Below, one piece after another: positions 33,237-42,908 of a stretch of DNA of 64,000 nt. The stretch is from positions 248,001 to 312,000 of the forward strand of contig NZ_JALJXJ010000003.1 of NCBI RefSeq assembly GCF_024170005.1, in the 5' to 3' direction. How positions within the stretch are numbered: position 1 is the first letter of the stretch; every line of letters starts with the position of its first letter. Source of the DNA: Azospirillum lipoferum (GTDB lineage Bacteria > Pseudomonadota > Alphaproteobacteria > Azospirillales > Azospirillaceae). The position numbers and the translations under genes were made by a program. A model generated the notes under the pieces. The model saw only the letters and a program-made list of their open reading frames with translations. It did not search any database and was not told the origin of the DNA.

Positions 33237-34802
33237 ATGATGGGCCGGGCAGTTATGCACAAGAAGAAGAACGGAAAGCCGTCGATCGCCGGCGCGACGA
33301 TCGCGGGCGCAACACTGGCACTCTCGATCATGGTCGCCGGTGGCCCTGCGCGGGCGGAGCCCTCCTTCGACTGCAAGGCGGCTTCCACCCCGGTGGAAAA
33401 GGCGATCTGTGCCGATCCCAAGTTGGCGGACGCCGACCGGGAGATCGCCGATCTTTACAAGACATTGCAGGATTTGTCCGCCGCAGCCGACCGCGACCGG
33501 CTGCGGACGGAGCAGCGGGCATGGCTGGCCCAGCGCAACCAATGTGCGGCCGCTCCTTCCACCGGGACCTGCCTCGGACCGGTGCTGGACGCCCGGCGCA
33601 CCGCGCTGTCCGAGTCGATGCCGAAGGCGGTCGCCACGGTATCCGCCATCGTCGATGGCATCGCCAGCGATCCGGCCGGCGCCGCCAAGCGGCTGGCGGA
33701 AATCCGCGGCGGGCTGGGCAAGGGGTGGAGCGCCTATCTGCTGCGCTTCGGTCCGTCCCCCGATCGGGCCAAGGCGGAGGCGCTGCTCCGTGACGCCATC
33801 GCCGGCATCGAGGATTCCTATGCCCGCGAGACAGCGTCCGGCGTCGATCTCGCCACCGACGAAGGCTTCCTCACCGCGCTCCGCGTCGTCAGCGACGATG
33901 TGGAGATGGCATGGCCCTGTTCGGTGATGGAGAAACGCGGGAGCGCGGCCTGGAAGGCGATGGAGCCGCTCTATGGCAGCAACCGCGACAATTTCGGGGC
34001 CTATCCCGCCTGCCCTGACGACAACGGCCTGCTCGCCTCCCCCAGCTGGAAAGCGGTCGACGATCTGCTCGCCCCGATGCTGGAGGCGGGTTCCAACCGC
34101 ACCGGCACCATCCGCTTCGCCACCTACCGGCAGATGGGCATCGACCGGATGAAGTCGGCAGTCGATCCGCGCCTGTTCGTCGCCGATCCGGGCGCCGATC
34201 CGGGCGCCGATGCGCCGCAACTGGCCCAGCTGGTCAAGGACGCCGCCGGCTGGACCAACCCGCGCTGGATCACGCCCGGCTGGGGCGACCGCCTGCGTAA
34301 GGCAGTGGATGCCGCGGTGACGGCCTGGACGCCGCAGATCGCCAAGCGCTACGGCATCGGCGCTACCGAGGCCCGGAAAATTGCCGAGGCGGTGGCGGCC
34401 CAGGGGCTGAACGGCAGCATCGGCCTGATCACCGACAATCTCGAGGTCCAGAAGGATACCCGCCTGCCGGACTGGCTGCGTGGCAACTGGAGCTGGAGCG
34501 GCGGCGGGGCGGAGGACGCGCCCTTCAACGCGCCCACCGGAAAGGCGCGCATCGACGACGCCAACATCTGCGTCGGCAACGAATGCACGGGCTATGACGT
34601 CGCCGGCCAGGGAGAGGACGCACCCTTCGAGCCCAAGGAAGTCACCGGCGGGGTGAAGCTCGCTGCCAATGCCGCCAAGCAGGCGGTCAGCCTCGCCCCG
34701 GTGTCGGCCGGCGGCAGCCTGACCGTCGTCCCGCTCGCCGACGGCAACCTGCTGGTCACCGGCATGGCCAAGCCGGTGGTGCTGAAGCGCGAAGGAAAGT
34801 AG
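33237..34802 (+). CDS. Secreted protein with N-terminal LprI-like (DUF1311) domain
   Basis: A 521-residue protein. A signal peptide covers about 1-34 (hydrophobic core ending GGPARA|EPS). The mature N-terminus is an LprI/DUF1311 unit (FDCKAASTPVEKAICADPKLADADREIADLYKTL...RAWLAQRNQC...C), a four-cysteine helical domain found in lysozyme-inhibitor-like and other periplasmic proteins. The following 400 residues contain further Cys pairs (PCSVME, CPDDN) and a C-terminal beta-rich part with ICVGNECTGY. The long part matches no family I can name. Probable periplasmic location; the start could be ATG 33237 or 33240. Confidence 0.7.
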   Translation: MMGRAVMHKKKNGKPSIAGATIAGATLALSIMVAGGPARAEPSFDCKAASTPVEKAICADPKLADADREIADLYKTLQDLSAAADRDRLRTEQRAWLAQRNQCAAAPSTGTCLGPVLDARRTALSESMPKAVATVSAIVDGIASDPAGAAKRLAEIRGGLGKGWSAYLLRFGPSPDRAKAEALLRDAIAGIEDSYARETASGVDLATDEGFLTALRVVSDDVEMAWPCSVMEKRGSAAWKAMEPLYGSNRDNFGAYPACPDDNGLLASPSWKAVDDLLAPMLEAGSNRTGTIRFATYRQMGIDRMKSAVDPRLFVADPGADPGADAPQLAQLVKDAAGWTNPRWITPGWGDRLRKAVDAAVTAWTPQIAKRYGIGATEARKIAEAVAAQGLNGSIGLITDNLEVQKDTRLPDWLRGNWSWSGGGAEDAPFNAPTGKARIDDANICVGNECTGYDVAGQGEDAPFEPKEVTGGVKLAANAAKQAVSLAPVSAGGSLTVVPLADGNLLVTGMAKPVVLKREGK

Positions 34803-34925
34803 GTCGGCATCAACGTCGGTTTCTTCCCCGGGAATGCGAAACTCTTGCCTGCATCGTTCGGGTAAGCGACACTTCGCGGCGCGTGCTGCGGTTGCGGAAC
34901 CGCACGCGGCTTTCCGGGGGGAGGC

Positions 34926-35384
34926 ATGGCACGGAACCTCAAGGCGCTCGGATTGTGGCGCACCGCGCTGGTCGCCAGCGTCCGCAAGGACGCGCCGGAC
35001 CTGTCGGCGCGGCAACTGGCGATCCTTCTCCAGGTCTATCTGACCGACCCGCCGCACACCGTACGCGGTCTGGCATCCCTGCTGAACATCTCCAAGCCTG
35101 CGGTGACACGCGCGCTCGACCGGCTGTCGGTCCTGGGCTTCGTCAAGCGCAAGCGCGATGCGGAGGACAAGCGCAACGTGCTGGTCCAGCGCACGGTGAA
35201 GGGCAGCGTCTATCTGTCCGATTTCGCCGAACTGGTGATTGCTGCCGGCGCCGTGGCGCCGGAGGACATGGTCCGCATCCAGGCCGACGAACAGCTGGCC
35301 GCCAGCGCCAAGGCGAAGCTGCAGGCCGAGTTGCAGGAGGTGCCGGCGCGGGAGGCCGCCGCACTGGAAGCCTCCGCATCCTGA
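34926..35384 (+). CDS. MarR-family transcriptional regulator
   Basis: A 152-residue winged helix-turn-helix protein: ARQLAILLQVYLTDPPHTVRGLASLLNISKPAVTRALDRLSVLGFVKRKRD AEDKRN resembles the MarR core (helix, wing with DxRx). The C-terminus is Ala/Glu-rich and does not clearly form the usual dimerisation helix. It has GGGGGGAGG-like purine-rich sequence just upstream of the ATG. No adjacent transporter or enzyme gives a target. A GC-rich hairpin at 35390-35415 closes it. Confidence 0.75.
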   Translation: MARNLKALGLWRTALVASVRKDAPDLSARQLAILLQVYLTDPPHTVRGLASLLNISKPAVTRALDRLSVLGFVKRKRDAEDKRNVLVQRTVKGSVYLSDFAELVIAAGAVAPEDMVRIQADEQLAASAKAKLQAELQEVPAREAAALEASAS

Positions 35385-35389
35385 CCGGC

Positions 35390-35415
35390 CCCTTCCCCTC
35401 TCCGAAGGGGAAGGG
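35390..35415. terminator. Hairpin between convergent marR and 2-hydroxyacid dehydrogenase genes
   Basis: A perfect 10-bp stem CCCTTCCCCT/AGGGGAAGGG with a 6-base loop, and only a weak T tail. Its place between convergent stops suggests a shared terminator. Confidence 0.5.
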
Positions 35416-35421
35416 CTCCCC

Positions 35422-36411
35422 TTACAGCAGCGCCTCCAGAACGCGGTCGGGCGGGGCGTGGCCGTCGGTGAAGGTCTTGATGTTGATCACCACCTTCTCG
35501 CCCATGTCGATGCGGCCCTCGATGGTGGCGGAGCCCATGTGCGGCAGCAGGACGACATTGTCCAGCCGCAGCAGCTTCGGGTTGATCGCCGGCTCATGCT
35601 CGAACACGTCCAGGCCGGCGCCGGCGATCTCGCCCTTCGACAGCATGCGGGTCAGCGCCACCTCGTCGACCACCTCGCCGCGCGAGGTGTTGACGATGTA
35701 GCAATGCGGACGCAGCAGCTTCAGCCGGCGTTCCGACAGCAGATGGTAGGTGGCCGGCGTGTGCGGGCAGTTGATCGACACGATGTCCATGCGCGCCAGC
35801 ATCTGGTCCAGGCTGGACCAGTAGGTCGCCTCCAGCTCCTGCTCCAGCTCCGGATGGACGCGGCGGCGGTTGTGGTAGTGGATCGACATGCCGAAGGCGC
35901 GCGCCCGCTTGGCCAGCGCCGAGCCGATGCGGCCCATGCCCAGGATGCCCAGCCGCTTGCCGCTGATGCGGTGGCCCAGCATGGTGGTCGGCCCCCAGCC
36001 GGTCCATTGGCCGGACCGCACCAGCCGCTCACCCTCCGCCACGCGCCGCGCGGTGGCCAGCAGCAGGGCCATGGTCATGTCGGCGGTGTCCTCGGTCAGG
36101 ACGCCGGGGGTGTTGGTGACGATGATGCCGCGCTCCCGCGCCGCCTTCAGGTCGATATGGTCGACGCCGGTGCCGAAGGAGGCGATCAGCCGCAGCTGCG
36201 GTCCGGCGGCTTCGATCAGCGCGCGGTCGATGCGGTCGGTGACCGTCGGCACCAGCACCTCGGCGATGTTCATCGCCTCCTGCATCTGGGCCGGGGTGAG
36301 CGGCACGTCGTCCGGATTGAGCCGGGTGTCGAACAGCTCCATCATGCGCGTCTCGATGACGTCCGGCAGCTTGCGGGTGACGACAACGAGCGGCTTCTTC
36401 TTGTCGGTCAT
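35422..36411 (-). CDS. D-isomer-specific 2-hydroxyacid dehydrogenase (glyoxylate/hydroxypyruvate reductase-like)
   Basis: A 329-residue NAD(P)-dependent dehydrogenase. The Rossmann motif GMGRIG (158-163), substrate/catalytic residues R244 (NTSRGEVVDE), E273 (VFEHEP) and H291 (LLPHMGSAT) are all present, which fits GRHPR/GyaR-type glyoxylate or hydroxypyruvate reductase. The start is ATG 36411 with GGGAGG about 10 bases upstream. The frame continues uninterrupted far upstream (to 38241) only because it is antisense to the SH3 and argG genes; that extension is not real. Confidence 0.85.
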   Translation of the reverse strand: MTDKKKPLVVVTRKLPDVIETRMMELFDTRLNPDDVPLTPAQMQEAMNIAEVLVPTVTDRIDRALIEAAGPQLRLIASFGTGVDHIDLKAARERGIIVTNTPGVLTEDTADMTMALLLATARRVAEGERLVRSGQWTGWGPTTMLGHRISGKRLGILGMGRIGSALAKRARAFGMSIHYHNRRRVHPELEQELEATYWSSLDQMLARMDIVSINCPHTPATYHLLSERRLKLLRPHCYIVNTSRGEVVDEVALTRMLSKGEIAGAGLDVFEHEPAINPKLLRLDNVVLLPHMGSATIEGRIDMGEKVVINIKTFTDGHAPPDRVLEALL

Positions 36412-36660
36412 CGGTGCTGGTCCTCCCTTGCCCCGGCTGCCCGCATCTGAAGGTCTCGGCACGGGCTGCTCCGGTCCATGGTTGCCATACCAAGCGGTCG
36501 GGGGACTGTCCAGAAGTCCGTCGCGAAAGGCCGTCCTGCGGCAGGCTGTTCGCACCCTCCGCCCCTTCCAATCAGGGGTGGCGGCGCTTGCCCTATCGAA
36601 CGGGTGGTCTCTATAGTGCGGCCCGGTTTTCCCGTCCCCTGTCCAAGCTCCGGTGCCGCC

Positions 36661-37206
36661 ATGCCTGTCCGCCGCTCCGTCCTCGCCGCGCTGGCCCTGA
36701 TTTTGGGGTTGGGGGTGGGGCTTGTCGCGGGCGGCACGGCTACTGGTACGGGCACGGCGCTCGCCGCGGAGGGCAAGGACCCGACCCACGCGTCGGGCCT
36801 GCCGATCCCCCGCTTCGTCACCGTGCGCGTCGGCGAGGTGAACCTGCGCTCCGGCCCCAACGGCAGCTATCCCATCGAATGGGTGTTCAAACGCAAGGAC
36901 ATGCCGGTGGAGATCATCCAGGAATTCGACACCTGGCGCCGCATCCGCGACTGGGAGGGGGCGGAAGGCTGGGTGCACCAGAGCGCGCTGTCCGGCCGCC
37001 GCGGCGTGCTGATCGTCGGCCAGACCCGCGCGATCCATGACGCGCCGCGCGGCGACAGCGCCGTGGTGGCCCGCGCCGAGCCGGGCGTCATCGGATCGCT
37101 GAAGAAGTGCCGCGACGAGTGGTGCGAGGTCGACGTGAAGGGCTATCGCGGCTGGATGAAGCGTGCCGATTTCTGGGGAACCTACCCCGGCGAGAAGATC
37201 GAGTAG
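36661..37206 (+). CDS. Secreted SH3-domain protein
   Basis: A 181-residue protein with a signal peptide (about 1-36; VRRSVLAALALILGLGVGL, cleavage near ALAA|EGK). Two SH3-like halves follow: VTVRVGEVNLRSGPNGSYPIEWVFKRKDMPVEII...WRRIRDWEGAEGWVHQSALSG and the repeat HDAPRGDSAVVARAEPGVIGSLKKCRDEWCEVDVKGYRGWMKRADFWG. It is the DUF1058/SH3_4 type, common and conserved in alphaproteobacteria and probably cell-wall associated. It is divergent from the dehydrogenase and about 100 bp before argG. Confidence 0.85.
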   Translation: MPVRRSVLAALALILGLGVGLVAGGTATGTGTALAAEGKDPTHASGLPIPRFVTVRVGEVNLRSGPNGSYPIEWVFKRKDMPVEIIQEFDTWRRIRDWEGAEGWVHQSALSGRRGVLIVGQTRAIHDAPRGDSAVVARAEPGVIGSLKKCRDEWCEVDVKGYRGWMKRADFWGTYPGEKIE

Positions 37207-37314
37207 GCCATCCCGGCCCTTCTCAGGATCCGATCGGCGCCGGCAGGGCTTGAAGGCGGGCGGGAAAGGCCGTACGGTCGCGGCCTTACCTTTCTCTACT
37301 GCAAGAGCAGTCCC

Positions 37315-38550
37315 ATGAGCGGCGCGTCCGGCAAACAGATCAAGAAAGTGGTGCTCGCCTATTCGGGCGGCCTCGACACCTCGGTCATCCTGAAGTGGCT
37401 GCAGGAGACCTATTCCTGCGAGGTGGTGACCTTCACCGCCGACCTCGGCCAGGGCGAGGAACTGGAGCCCGCCCGCAAGAAGGCCGAGCTTCTGGGCATC
37501 AAGCCGGAAAACATCTTCATCGACGATCTGCGCGAAGAGTTCGTTCGCGATTTCGTCTTCCCGATGTTCCGCGCCAACACGCTCTATGAGGGCACCTACC
37601 TGCTCGGCACCTCGATCGCCCGGCCGCTGATCGCCAAGCGCCAGATCGAGATCGCCAACATGGTCGGCGCCGACGCCGTCGCCCATGGCGCCACCGGCAA
37701 GGGCAACGATCAGGTCCGCTTCGAGCTGGGCTATTACGCCCTGCGCCCGGACATCACGGTCATCGCGCCGTGGCGCGAGTGGACTCTGAACAGCCGCACC
37801 ACGCTGCTGGACTACGCCGAGAAGAACCAGATTCCGATCGCGAAGGACAAGCGCGGCGAGGCCCCCTACTCCACCGACGCCAACCTCCTGCACATCTCGT
37901 ATGAGGGCAAGGCGCTGGAGGATCCGTGGGTCGAGCCGGACGAGGACATGTACACCCGCTCCGTCGCCCCTGAAAAGGCGCCGGATACCCCGACCTACAT
38001 CGAGGTCGAGTTCAAGAACGGTGACGCGGTCGCCATCGACGGCAAGGCGCTGTCCCCGGCGGCCCTGCTGACCGAGTTGAACCGGCTGGGCGGCGAGAAC
38101 GGCATCGGCCGCCTCGATCTGGTCGAGAACCGCTATGTCGGCATGAAGTCGCGCGGCGTCTACGAGACCCCGGGCGGCAGCATCCTGCTGGTGGCGCACC
38201 GCGCCATGGAGAGCATCACGCTCGACCGCGGTGCCAGCCACCTGAAGGACGAGCTGATGCCGCGCTACGCCGAGCTGATCTATTGCGGCTACTGGTGGAG
38301 CCCGGAGCGTCTGGCCATCCAGGCGCTGATCGACCAGACCCAGTCGCTGGTCAACGGCACGGTCCGCCTGAAGCTGTTCAAGGGCAACGTGACGGTCGTC
38401 GGCCGCAAGTCGCCGAACTCCCTGTACCGCATGGACTATGTGACCTTCGAACAGGACAGCGTCTACAATCAGAAGGACGCGGAAGGCTTCATCAAGCTGA
38501 ACGCGCTCCGTCTGCGTCTGGGCGCGATGGCCAAGCAGAAGCTGGGCTGA
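37315..38550 (+). CDS. argG: Argininosuccinate synthase
   Basis: A 411-residue type-I enzyme joining citrulline and aspartate with ATP, the penultimate step of arginine biosynthesis. The ATP-pyrophosphatase P-loop [10 protein letters not shown] (15-24) and the motifs [29 protein letters not shown], and [19 protein letters not shown] are intact. Full length for the family. It stands alone (argH is not adjacent) and is closed by a good terminator. The ATG at 37315 follows a purine-poor stretch (GCAAGAGCAG). Confidence 0.95.
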   Translation: MSGASGKQIKKVVLAYSGGLDTSVILKWLQETYSCEVVTFTADLGQGEELEPARKKAELLGIKPENIFIDDLREEFVRDFVFPMFRANTLYEGTYLLGTSIARPLIAKRQIEIANMVGADAVAHGATGKGNDQVRFELGYYALRPDITVIAPWREWTLNSRTTLLDYAEKNQIPIAKDKRGEAPYSTDANLLHISYEGKALEDPWVEPDEDMYTRSVAPEKAPDTPTYIEVEFKNGDAVAIDGKALSPAALLTELNRLGGENGIGRLDLVENRYVGMKSRGVYETPGGSILLVAHRAMESITLDRGASHLKDELMPRYAELIYCGYWWSPERLAIQALIDQTQSLVNGTVRLKLFKGNVTVVGRKSPNSLYRMDYVTFEQDSVYNQKDAEGFIKLNALRLRLGAMAKQKLG

Positions 38551-38583
38551 TCGATCGTCCGAACTTCTGGATGGTGATGCTTT

Positions 38584-38619
38584 CGAACCCGCCGACGGTC
38601 TCCCGCCGGCGGGTTTTTC
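38584..38619 (+). terminator. Rho-independent terminator of argG
   Basis: A 9-bp stem AACCCGCCG (38586-38594) with CGGCGGGTT (38607-38615), 12-base loop, T5 run 38614-38618, beginning about 35 bases after the argG stop. Confidence 0.85.
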
Positions 38620-38774
38620 TTATCCGGCATGCCGGACGTTCCGCATTTCGTCAGTCGGCATCCACTATGCGTGTAAATTGAACCTTTACGGCTTATTTAA
38701 CTTTTTGGATCATTAAGTGCGCCCTTGAAGATTTCCGCGCGAACATCCGTGTGCGAAAAGCATCATCGAGGGTC

Positions 38775-40190
38775 ATGTCAATGGTTGAAGCGCTGAATGG
38801 CCGGCGAGCCGTCGGCATCGTTGTTTCCATTCTGGCCTTGCCGGCCGCACTCCTGGCCGGAAGCGGACCTGCGGCCCTGTCCGGCTGGGGCTTCTGGCTG
38901 GCGCTGGTTGTCGGGTTGGCAATATTGACGGTCGGGCTGCTGCTGGGCCGGGAAAAGGGGAACACCCCGGCCGGGAGCGCCCTCTCTCCCGAAGATGCGA
39001 TGAGCCTGATGACGTTCGAAAAATCGGCCGACCCGATCCTGGTCGCGACCATGGAGGGGTTCTGCGCCTGCAACGAGGCCGCCGTGCGCTTCCTGCGGGC
39101 GCGGGCGCGGAACGACATCGTCGGCATGCAACCATCCGCCCTGTCGCCGACGACGCAGCCGGACGGACGCTCGTCGCAGGAAGCGGCGGTGCAATACATC
39201 ACCAGGGCGGCCAGGGACGGCTTCGTCCGCTTCGACTGGCACCACCGCCGGCTGGACGGCAGCCTCGTTCCGGTGGAGGTGACGCTGGTGGCCTGCAAGC
39301 AGGGGAACAAGGACTACGTCATCACCTATTGGAAGGATCTGACCGTCCTGCTGGAGGAACGCCAGCGCAGCCATAAGCTGGCGGAGGAGGTGTCGGAGCT
39401 TGCCAACCGGTCGGCGACCATGGCCACCGACATGCAGACCATCGCGCATTCCCTGTCCAGCCTGTCGCAGGAGGGCGAGGAGAAGATGGAGCAGGCGACC
39501 GTCTCCGCCAATCAGGTATCCGCCGACACCCAGGCCGTGGCCACCGCGACCGGGCAACTCGCCGGCTCGATCAACGAGATCGCTCAACGGATCAGCGAGG
39601 CGGCCGGCATCTCCAACAGGGCGGCGGATGAGACCGGGCGGGCCGACGCGATGGTGCAGGGGCTGGCGGAGACCGCCAGCAAGATCGGCACGGTGGTCAA
39701 GCTGATCCAGGACATCGCCAGCCAGACCAACCTTCTGGCGCTGAACGCCACCATCGAGGCCGCCCGCGCCGGCGAGGCCGGCAAGGGCTTCGCCGTCGTC
39801 GCCGGCGAGGTGAAGAATCTGGCAAACCAAACCGCGAAGGCGACGGAGGACATCACCGGCCAGATTTCCCTGGTTCAGGACCAGACCCGGCAAACAGTCG
39901 AGGCGATCAAGAACATCGGGCTGGTGATCACGCAGGTTCGCGAGATTTCGTCCGCCATCGCCGCCGGCACTGAACAGCAGGGGGCAACCACGCATGACAT
40001 CGCCCAACGGGTGCGGTCGGTCGCGGACAGCACCCGGATGGTCGCCGCCCACATTGATGCGGTCGCCCATGCCGCGGCGAAGAGCGGCGAGATGTCCGCG
40101 GAGGTTCTGTCTTCCGCCAACAACCTGAACGGGACCTTTGATCTGCTGAAGACCAAGGTCAAGGAGTTCGCGGCCGCCGACGCACGGTAA
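38775..40190 (+). CDS. Methyl-accepting chemotaxis protein with PAS domain
   Basis: A 471-residue chemoreceptor. Two adjacent hydrophobic segments at the N-terminus (about 11-57) form a membrane hairpin with almost no periplasmic loop. A PAS domain follows (about 75-190; [27 protein letters not shown]...[20 protein letters not shown]), then the conserved cytoplasmic signalling hairpin [39 protein letters not shown] (about 311-349). There is no HAMP domain. It likely senses an internal signal such as redox state. Start could be ATG 38781 (better RBS spacing) or 38775. Confidence 0.88.
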   Translation: MSMVEALNGRRAVGIVVSILALPAALLAGSGPAALSGWGFWLALVVGLAILTVGLLLGREKGNTPAGSALSPEDAMSLMTFEKSADPILVATMEGFCACNEAAVRFLRARARNDIVGMQPSALSPTTQPDGRSSQEAAVQYITRAARDGFVRFDWHHRRLDGSLVPVEVTLVACKQGNKDYVITYWKDLTVLLEERQRSHKLAEEVSELANRSATMATDMQTIAHSLSSLSQEGEEKMEQATVSANQVSADTQAVATATGQLAGSINEIAQRISEAAGISNRAADETGRADAMVQGLAETASKIGTVVKLIQDIASQTNLLALNATIEAARAGEAGKGFAVVAGEVKNLANQTAKATEDITGQISLVQDQTRQTVEAIKNIGLVITQVREISSAIAAGTEQQGATTHDIAQRVRSVADSTRMVAAHIDAVAHAAAKSGEMSAEVLSSANNLNGTFDLLKTKVKEFAAADAR

Positions 40191-40239
40191 ACGGACCCGC
40201 TCCACTGCCCGCCAACCGGGCGGTGGAGCGGCCAACCGC

Positions 40240-42279
40240 TTATTGTGCCGCCAGCATGTCGCGGCGGATTTCCACGGCCCGGTCGGCCGCCTTGCCGACC
40301 ACCTCCTGAAGCCGTTCGAACTCGGCGCTGTAGCTGCCGACGCCGAAGGTCAGCGACCGCAGCTCGACGATCAGGTCCTGCATGTCGGCCTGCGGCATGC
40401 ATGCCTTCACCTCGTCCCAGCCGGGCCAGCCGGGCCGCGCGTCGAAGCCCAGGAGCTGGCCGCGCCGGCCGCTGACCAGACGCTGCACCTTCGGCGTGAA
40501 GGCGCTGGGCACCGCGATGGTAACGGTCAATATCGGCTCCAGCAGCACCGGCTCGCAGGCCGGCAGGGCATCGGCCATCGCCTGCCGCGCGACGGTCTTG
40601 AAGGCCATGTCGGAGCTGTCGACGGCGTGGAACTGGCCGCCGGTCAGCGCCACCGCGAAATCGACCACCGGAAAGCCGAGCGGACCGCGCACCGCCGCCT
40701 CGCGGACGCCGGCCTCCACCGCCGGGATATACTGGCGCGGCACGGCGCCGCCGACCACCGCATCCTCGAACTGGATGCCCGACCCCCGCGGCAGCGGCCG
40801 GATCTCCACATGGATGTCGGCGAACTGGCCGTGGCCGCCGGTCTGGCGCTTGAAGCGGGCGTGGTGGCTGGTGCCCTTGCGGATCGTTTCCTTGTAGGGA
40901 ACCTGCGGCGGCTGGCCCTTCACCGCGACATTGAAGCGGCTGCGCAGCCGGTCCATCGCCAGCTTCAGATGCACGTCGCCCTGCCCCCACAGCACCAGTT
41001 CGCCGGTTTCCGCCGACTGATCGAGCGTCAGGGACGGGTCCTCCTCCCGCAGCTTCTGCAGGGCGGCGGACAGCTTCACCTCGTCATTGCGGTTCTCCGC
41101 ACGCAGCGCCAGCCCATGCACCGGCGGGGCGGCGGCCGGCCAATCGGCGGGCGGGCCGAGATTGGCCTTCTCGGTCAGCCGGTCGCCGGTCACCGCCTTC
41201 TCCAACCGGCCGAGGGCTACGAGGTCGCCGGCGACCGCCTGCGGCACCTTGGTCTGGTCGCGGCCGAACAGCTGGAAGATGCCGGACACCCGCTCTCCCC
41301 CCAGCGTCATGCCGTCGCTGACGGTGCCGCGCCAGATGCGGGCGAGGCTGAGCTTCCCGGCGTGCGAGCCCATCATTGTCTTGACCACCTGCGCGGCAAC
41401 CGCCGCGTCGGCCGGGATGTCGATGCGGGCCGCGGTTGTGGCAACCTCCGGTCCCTCATGCCGCAAGGCCTTCAACAGGCGGCGAACGCCATTGTCGTTC
41501 TCCGCCGAACCGAAGAAGACCGGGACGATCAGGTCGTCGGCCAACTCATGCGCCAGCGTCTCGTACAGTTCGGCGCTGTCGGGGGCCATGTCCTCCAGCA
41601 GCTTTTCCAGCAGGCCGTCGTCAAAATCGGCGGCGGACTCCAGCATCGCCTGCCGTGCCTCCGCCTCCCAGTCGCGGGCACTATCGGGCAGGGCCACCAG
41701 GTCGGACGGCTTGTGCGGGTTGAAGCGCCAGGCGCGTTCGCTGACCAGATCGACCAGCCCGGTGATCTGGCCGTTCTCGCGCAGCGGGACCTCGCGCAGC
41801 ACCAGCTTTCGGGCCGAGACCTCCTGATAGGCGGCGACAACATCGCGCACGCGCAGATCACCCAGCGTGTCGATCTTGTTGATGAACAGCAGATGCGGGA
41901 TACGGTGGTCGTCCAGCACCTTGAACAGCGGGGCCAGCAGCACCGCCTTCTCCGGCGCCGCCTCCGCCACCACGACGGCGATGTCGGCGGCCATCAGCGC
42001 CGCCTGCGCCTCCCCCGTCAGTTCGACCGAACCGGGGCAGTCCAGGATCGACCAGCGTTCGCCCAGATAATCGAAGGAAGCGACGTTCAGCTCGGTGCTC
42101 ATCGACCGGGCTTTCGCCTCGGGCGACGTGTCGCCCACGGCATTGCCGTCGCGCACGCTGCCCTTGCGGGTGACGGCCCCGGCGGCGAACAGCAGGCTTT
42201 CCAGCAGTGTCGTCTTGCCGGCGAGATAGGGGCCGACCAGCGCCGCGCAGCGCGCCGTCCGGATTTGCGTATGCGGCAT
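40240..42279 (-). CDS. EF-G paralog (EF-G2-like translational GTPase)
   Basis: A 679-residue protein with the five domains of elongation factor G. The P-loop GPYLAGKT (16-23) and NKID (134-137) are kept, but the switch regions differ: the RGITI of switch I becomes STELN (61-65) and DTPGH of G3 becomes DCPGS (80-84), so the catalytic His is a Ser. Domains III-V are complete and include GGHGQFADIHVEIRP (domain IV entry) and FHAVDSSDMAFKTVARQAMADA. It belongs with the EF-G2/FusA2-like paralogs that lack or weaken ribosome-stimulated GTPase activity. It is divergent from the Cache/chemoreceptor pair across 629 bp. Confidence 0.85.
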   Translation of the reverse strand: MPHTQIRTARCAALVGPYLAGKTTLLESLLFAAGAVTRKGSVRDGNAVGDTSPEAKARSMSTELNVASFDYLGERWSILDCPGSVELTGEAQAALMAADIAVVVAEAAPEKAVLLAPLFKVLDDHRIPHLLFINKIDTLGDLRVRDVVAAYQEVSARKLVLREVPLRENGQITGLVDLVSERAWRFNPHKPSDLVALPDSARDWEAEARQAMLESAADFDDGLLEKLLEDMAPDSAELYETLAHELADDLIVPVFFGSAENDNGVRRLLKALRHEGPEVATTAARIDIPADAAVAAQVVKTMMGSHAGKLSLARIWRGTVSDGMTLGGERVSGIFQLFGRDQTKVPQAVAGDLVALGRLEKAVTGDRLTEKANLGPPADWPAAAPPVHGLALRAENRNDEVKLSAALQKLREEDPSLTLDQSAETGELVLWGQGDVHLKLAMDRLRSRFNVAVKGQPPQVPYKETIRKGTSHHARFKRQTGGHGQFADIHVEIRPLPRGSGIQFEDAVVGGAVPRQYIPAVEAGVREAAVRGPLGFPVVDFAVALTGGQFHAVDSSDMAFKTVARQAMADALPACEPVLLEPILTVTIAVPSAFTPKVQRLVSGRRGQLLGFDARPGWPGWDEVKACMPQADMQDLIVELRSLTFGVGSYSAEFERLQEVVGKAADRAVEIRRDMLAAQ

Positions 42280-42908
42280 TCACACCTCCCGTCGAAGCTT
42301 CGGGTCGTCGTGACCGGGCTGCCGGGGCCGGGGCCGGGAATGGGCCGCTGGCGCCGGCCGCCGGAGCGGCCCGTTCGCGTGTGGCTTTTAAGACTGGCAC
42401 CAAAAAGAACTGGCACTTCGAGAAGACTGGCGTCCGGATCGGGGCAACGGGCGGCGGCGGACGCACGCTGGATCAGCGCATCGGGTCCGGAGCCGGGCGG
42501 AGCGCCCGCATCGGACCTTCGATGCTCCACCCGAACGACGTGGCTGTCGATGGAAAAAAGGGGCGGCAAACCGTCACGCGCGGGCTGTGTGAACCGGAGA
42601 TGCGTCGATAAGCCGCAGCATTGGCCGGACGGTTCATCCATCCCCGTCCGATCGCACCGGCTGCACAGCCAATGCGTTCAAATGTAATATGATACTGCCC
42701 GAAGGCGCAGGATACCCCCATTCGTTCGTGATATTGCTATGCTGCAACGCAGTGTGATCGTGTCGAAATGCAGCGGACAAACGCATGAAACCTTCTGCTA
42801 GTAGCCTCAGGGGAAAATGGCCGCGCGTGAAGGCGATGACGGTCGGATAACACTCTTCGGGGCGTCCGGTGTCCGCCGGTCACCCCGCTAACTTTGGGGA
42901 AAGAGCAC
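42280..42908. other. 629-bp divergent intergenic region with triple direct repeat
   Basis: No gene with coding character. It contains three near-copies of AAGA(A)CTGGCR at 42390-42400, 42405-42416 and 42423-42432, about 110-150 bp upstream of the EF-G paralog start, and a slightly AT-richer segment at 42680-42760 before the Cache gene. The repeats look like multiple copies of a regulator site. The rest, about 42450-42650, shows nothing. Confidence 0.45.
42390..42432. repeat. Three direct repeats of AAGA(A)CTGGCR
   Basis: AAGACTGGCAC, AAGAACTGGCAC and AAGACTGGCG lie at 15- to 18-base spacing, ahead of the minus-strand EF-G paralog. Two of the copies include TGGCAC, but no TTGC follows at sigma-54 spacing. 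They may be operator copies for that gene. Confidence 0.4.

Noticed and set aside
36412..38241. Open frame of about 610 codons extending the dehydrogenase to 939 residues
   Set aside because: It is antisense to the SH3 protein gene and argG, both clear genes; the dehydrogenase domain itself is complete from 36411.
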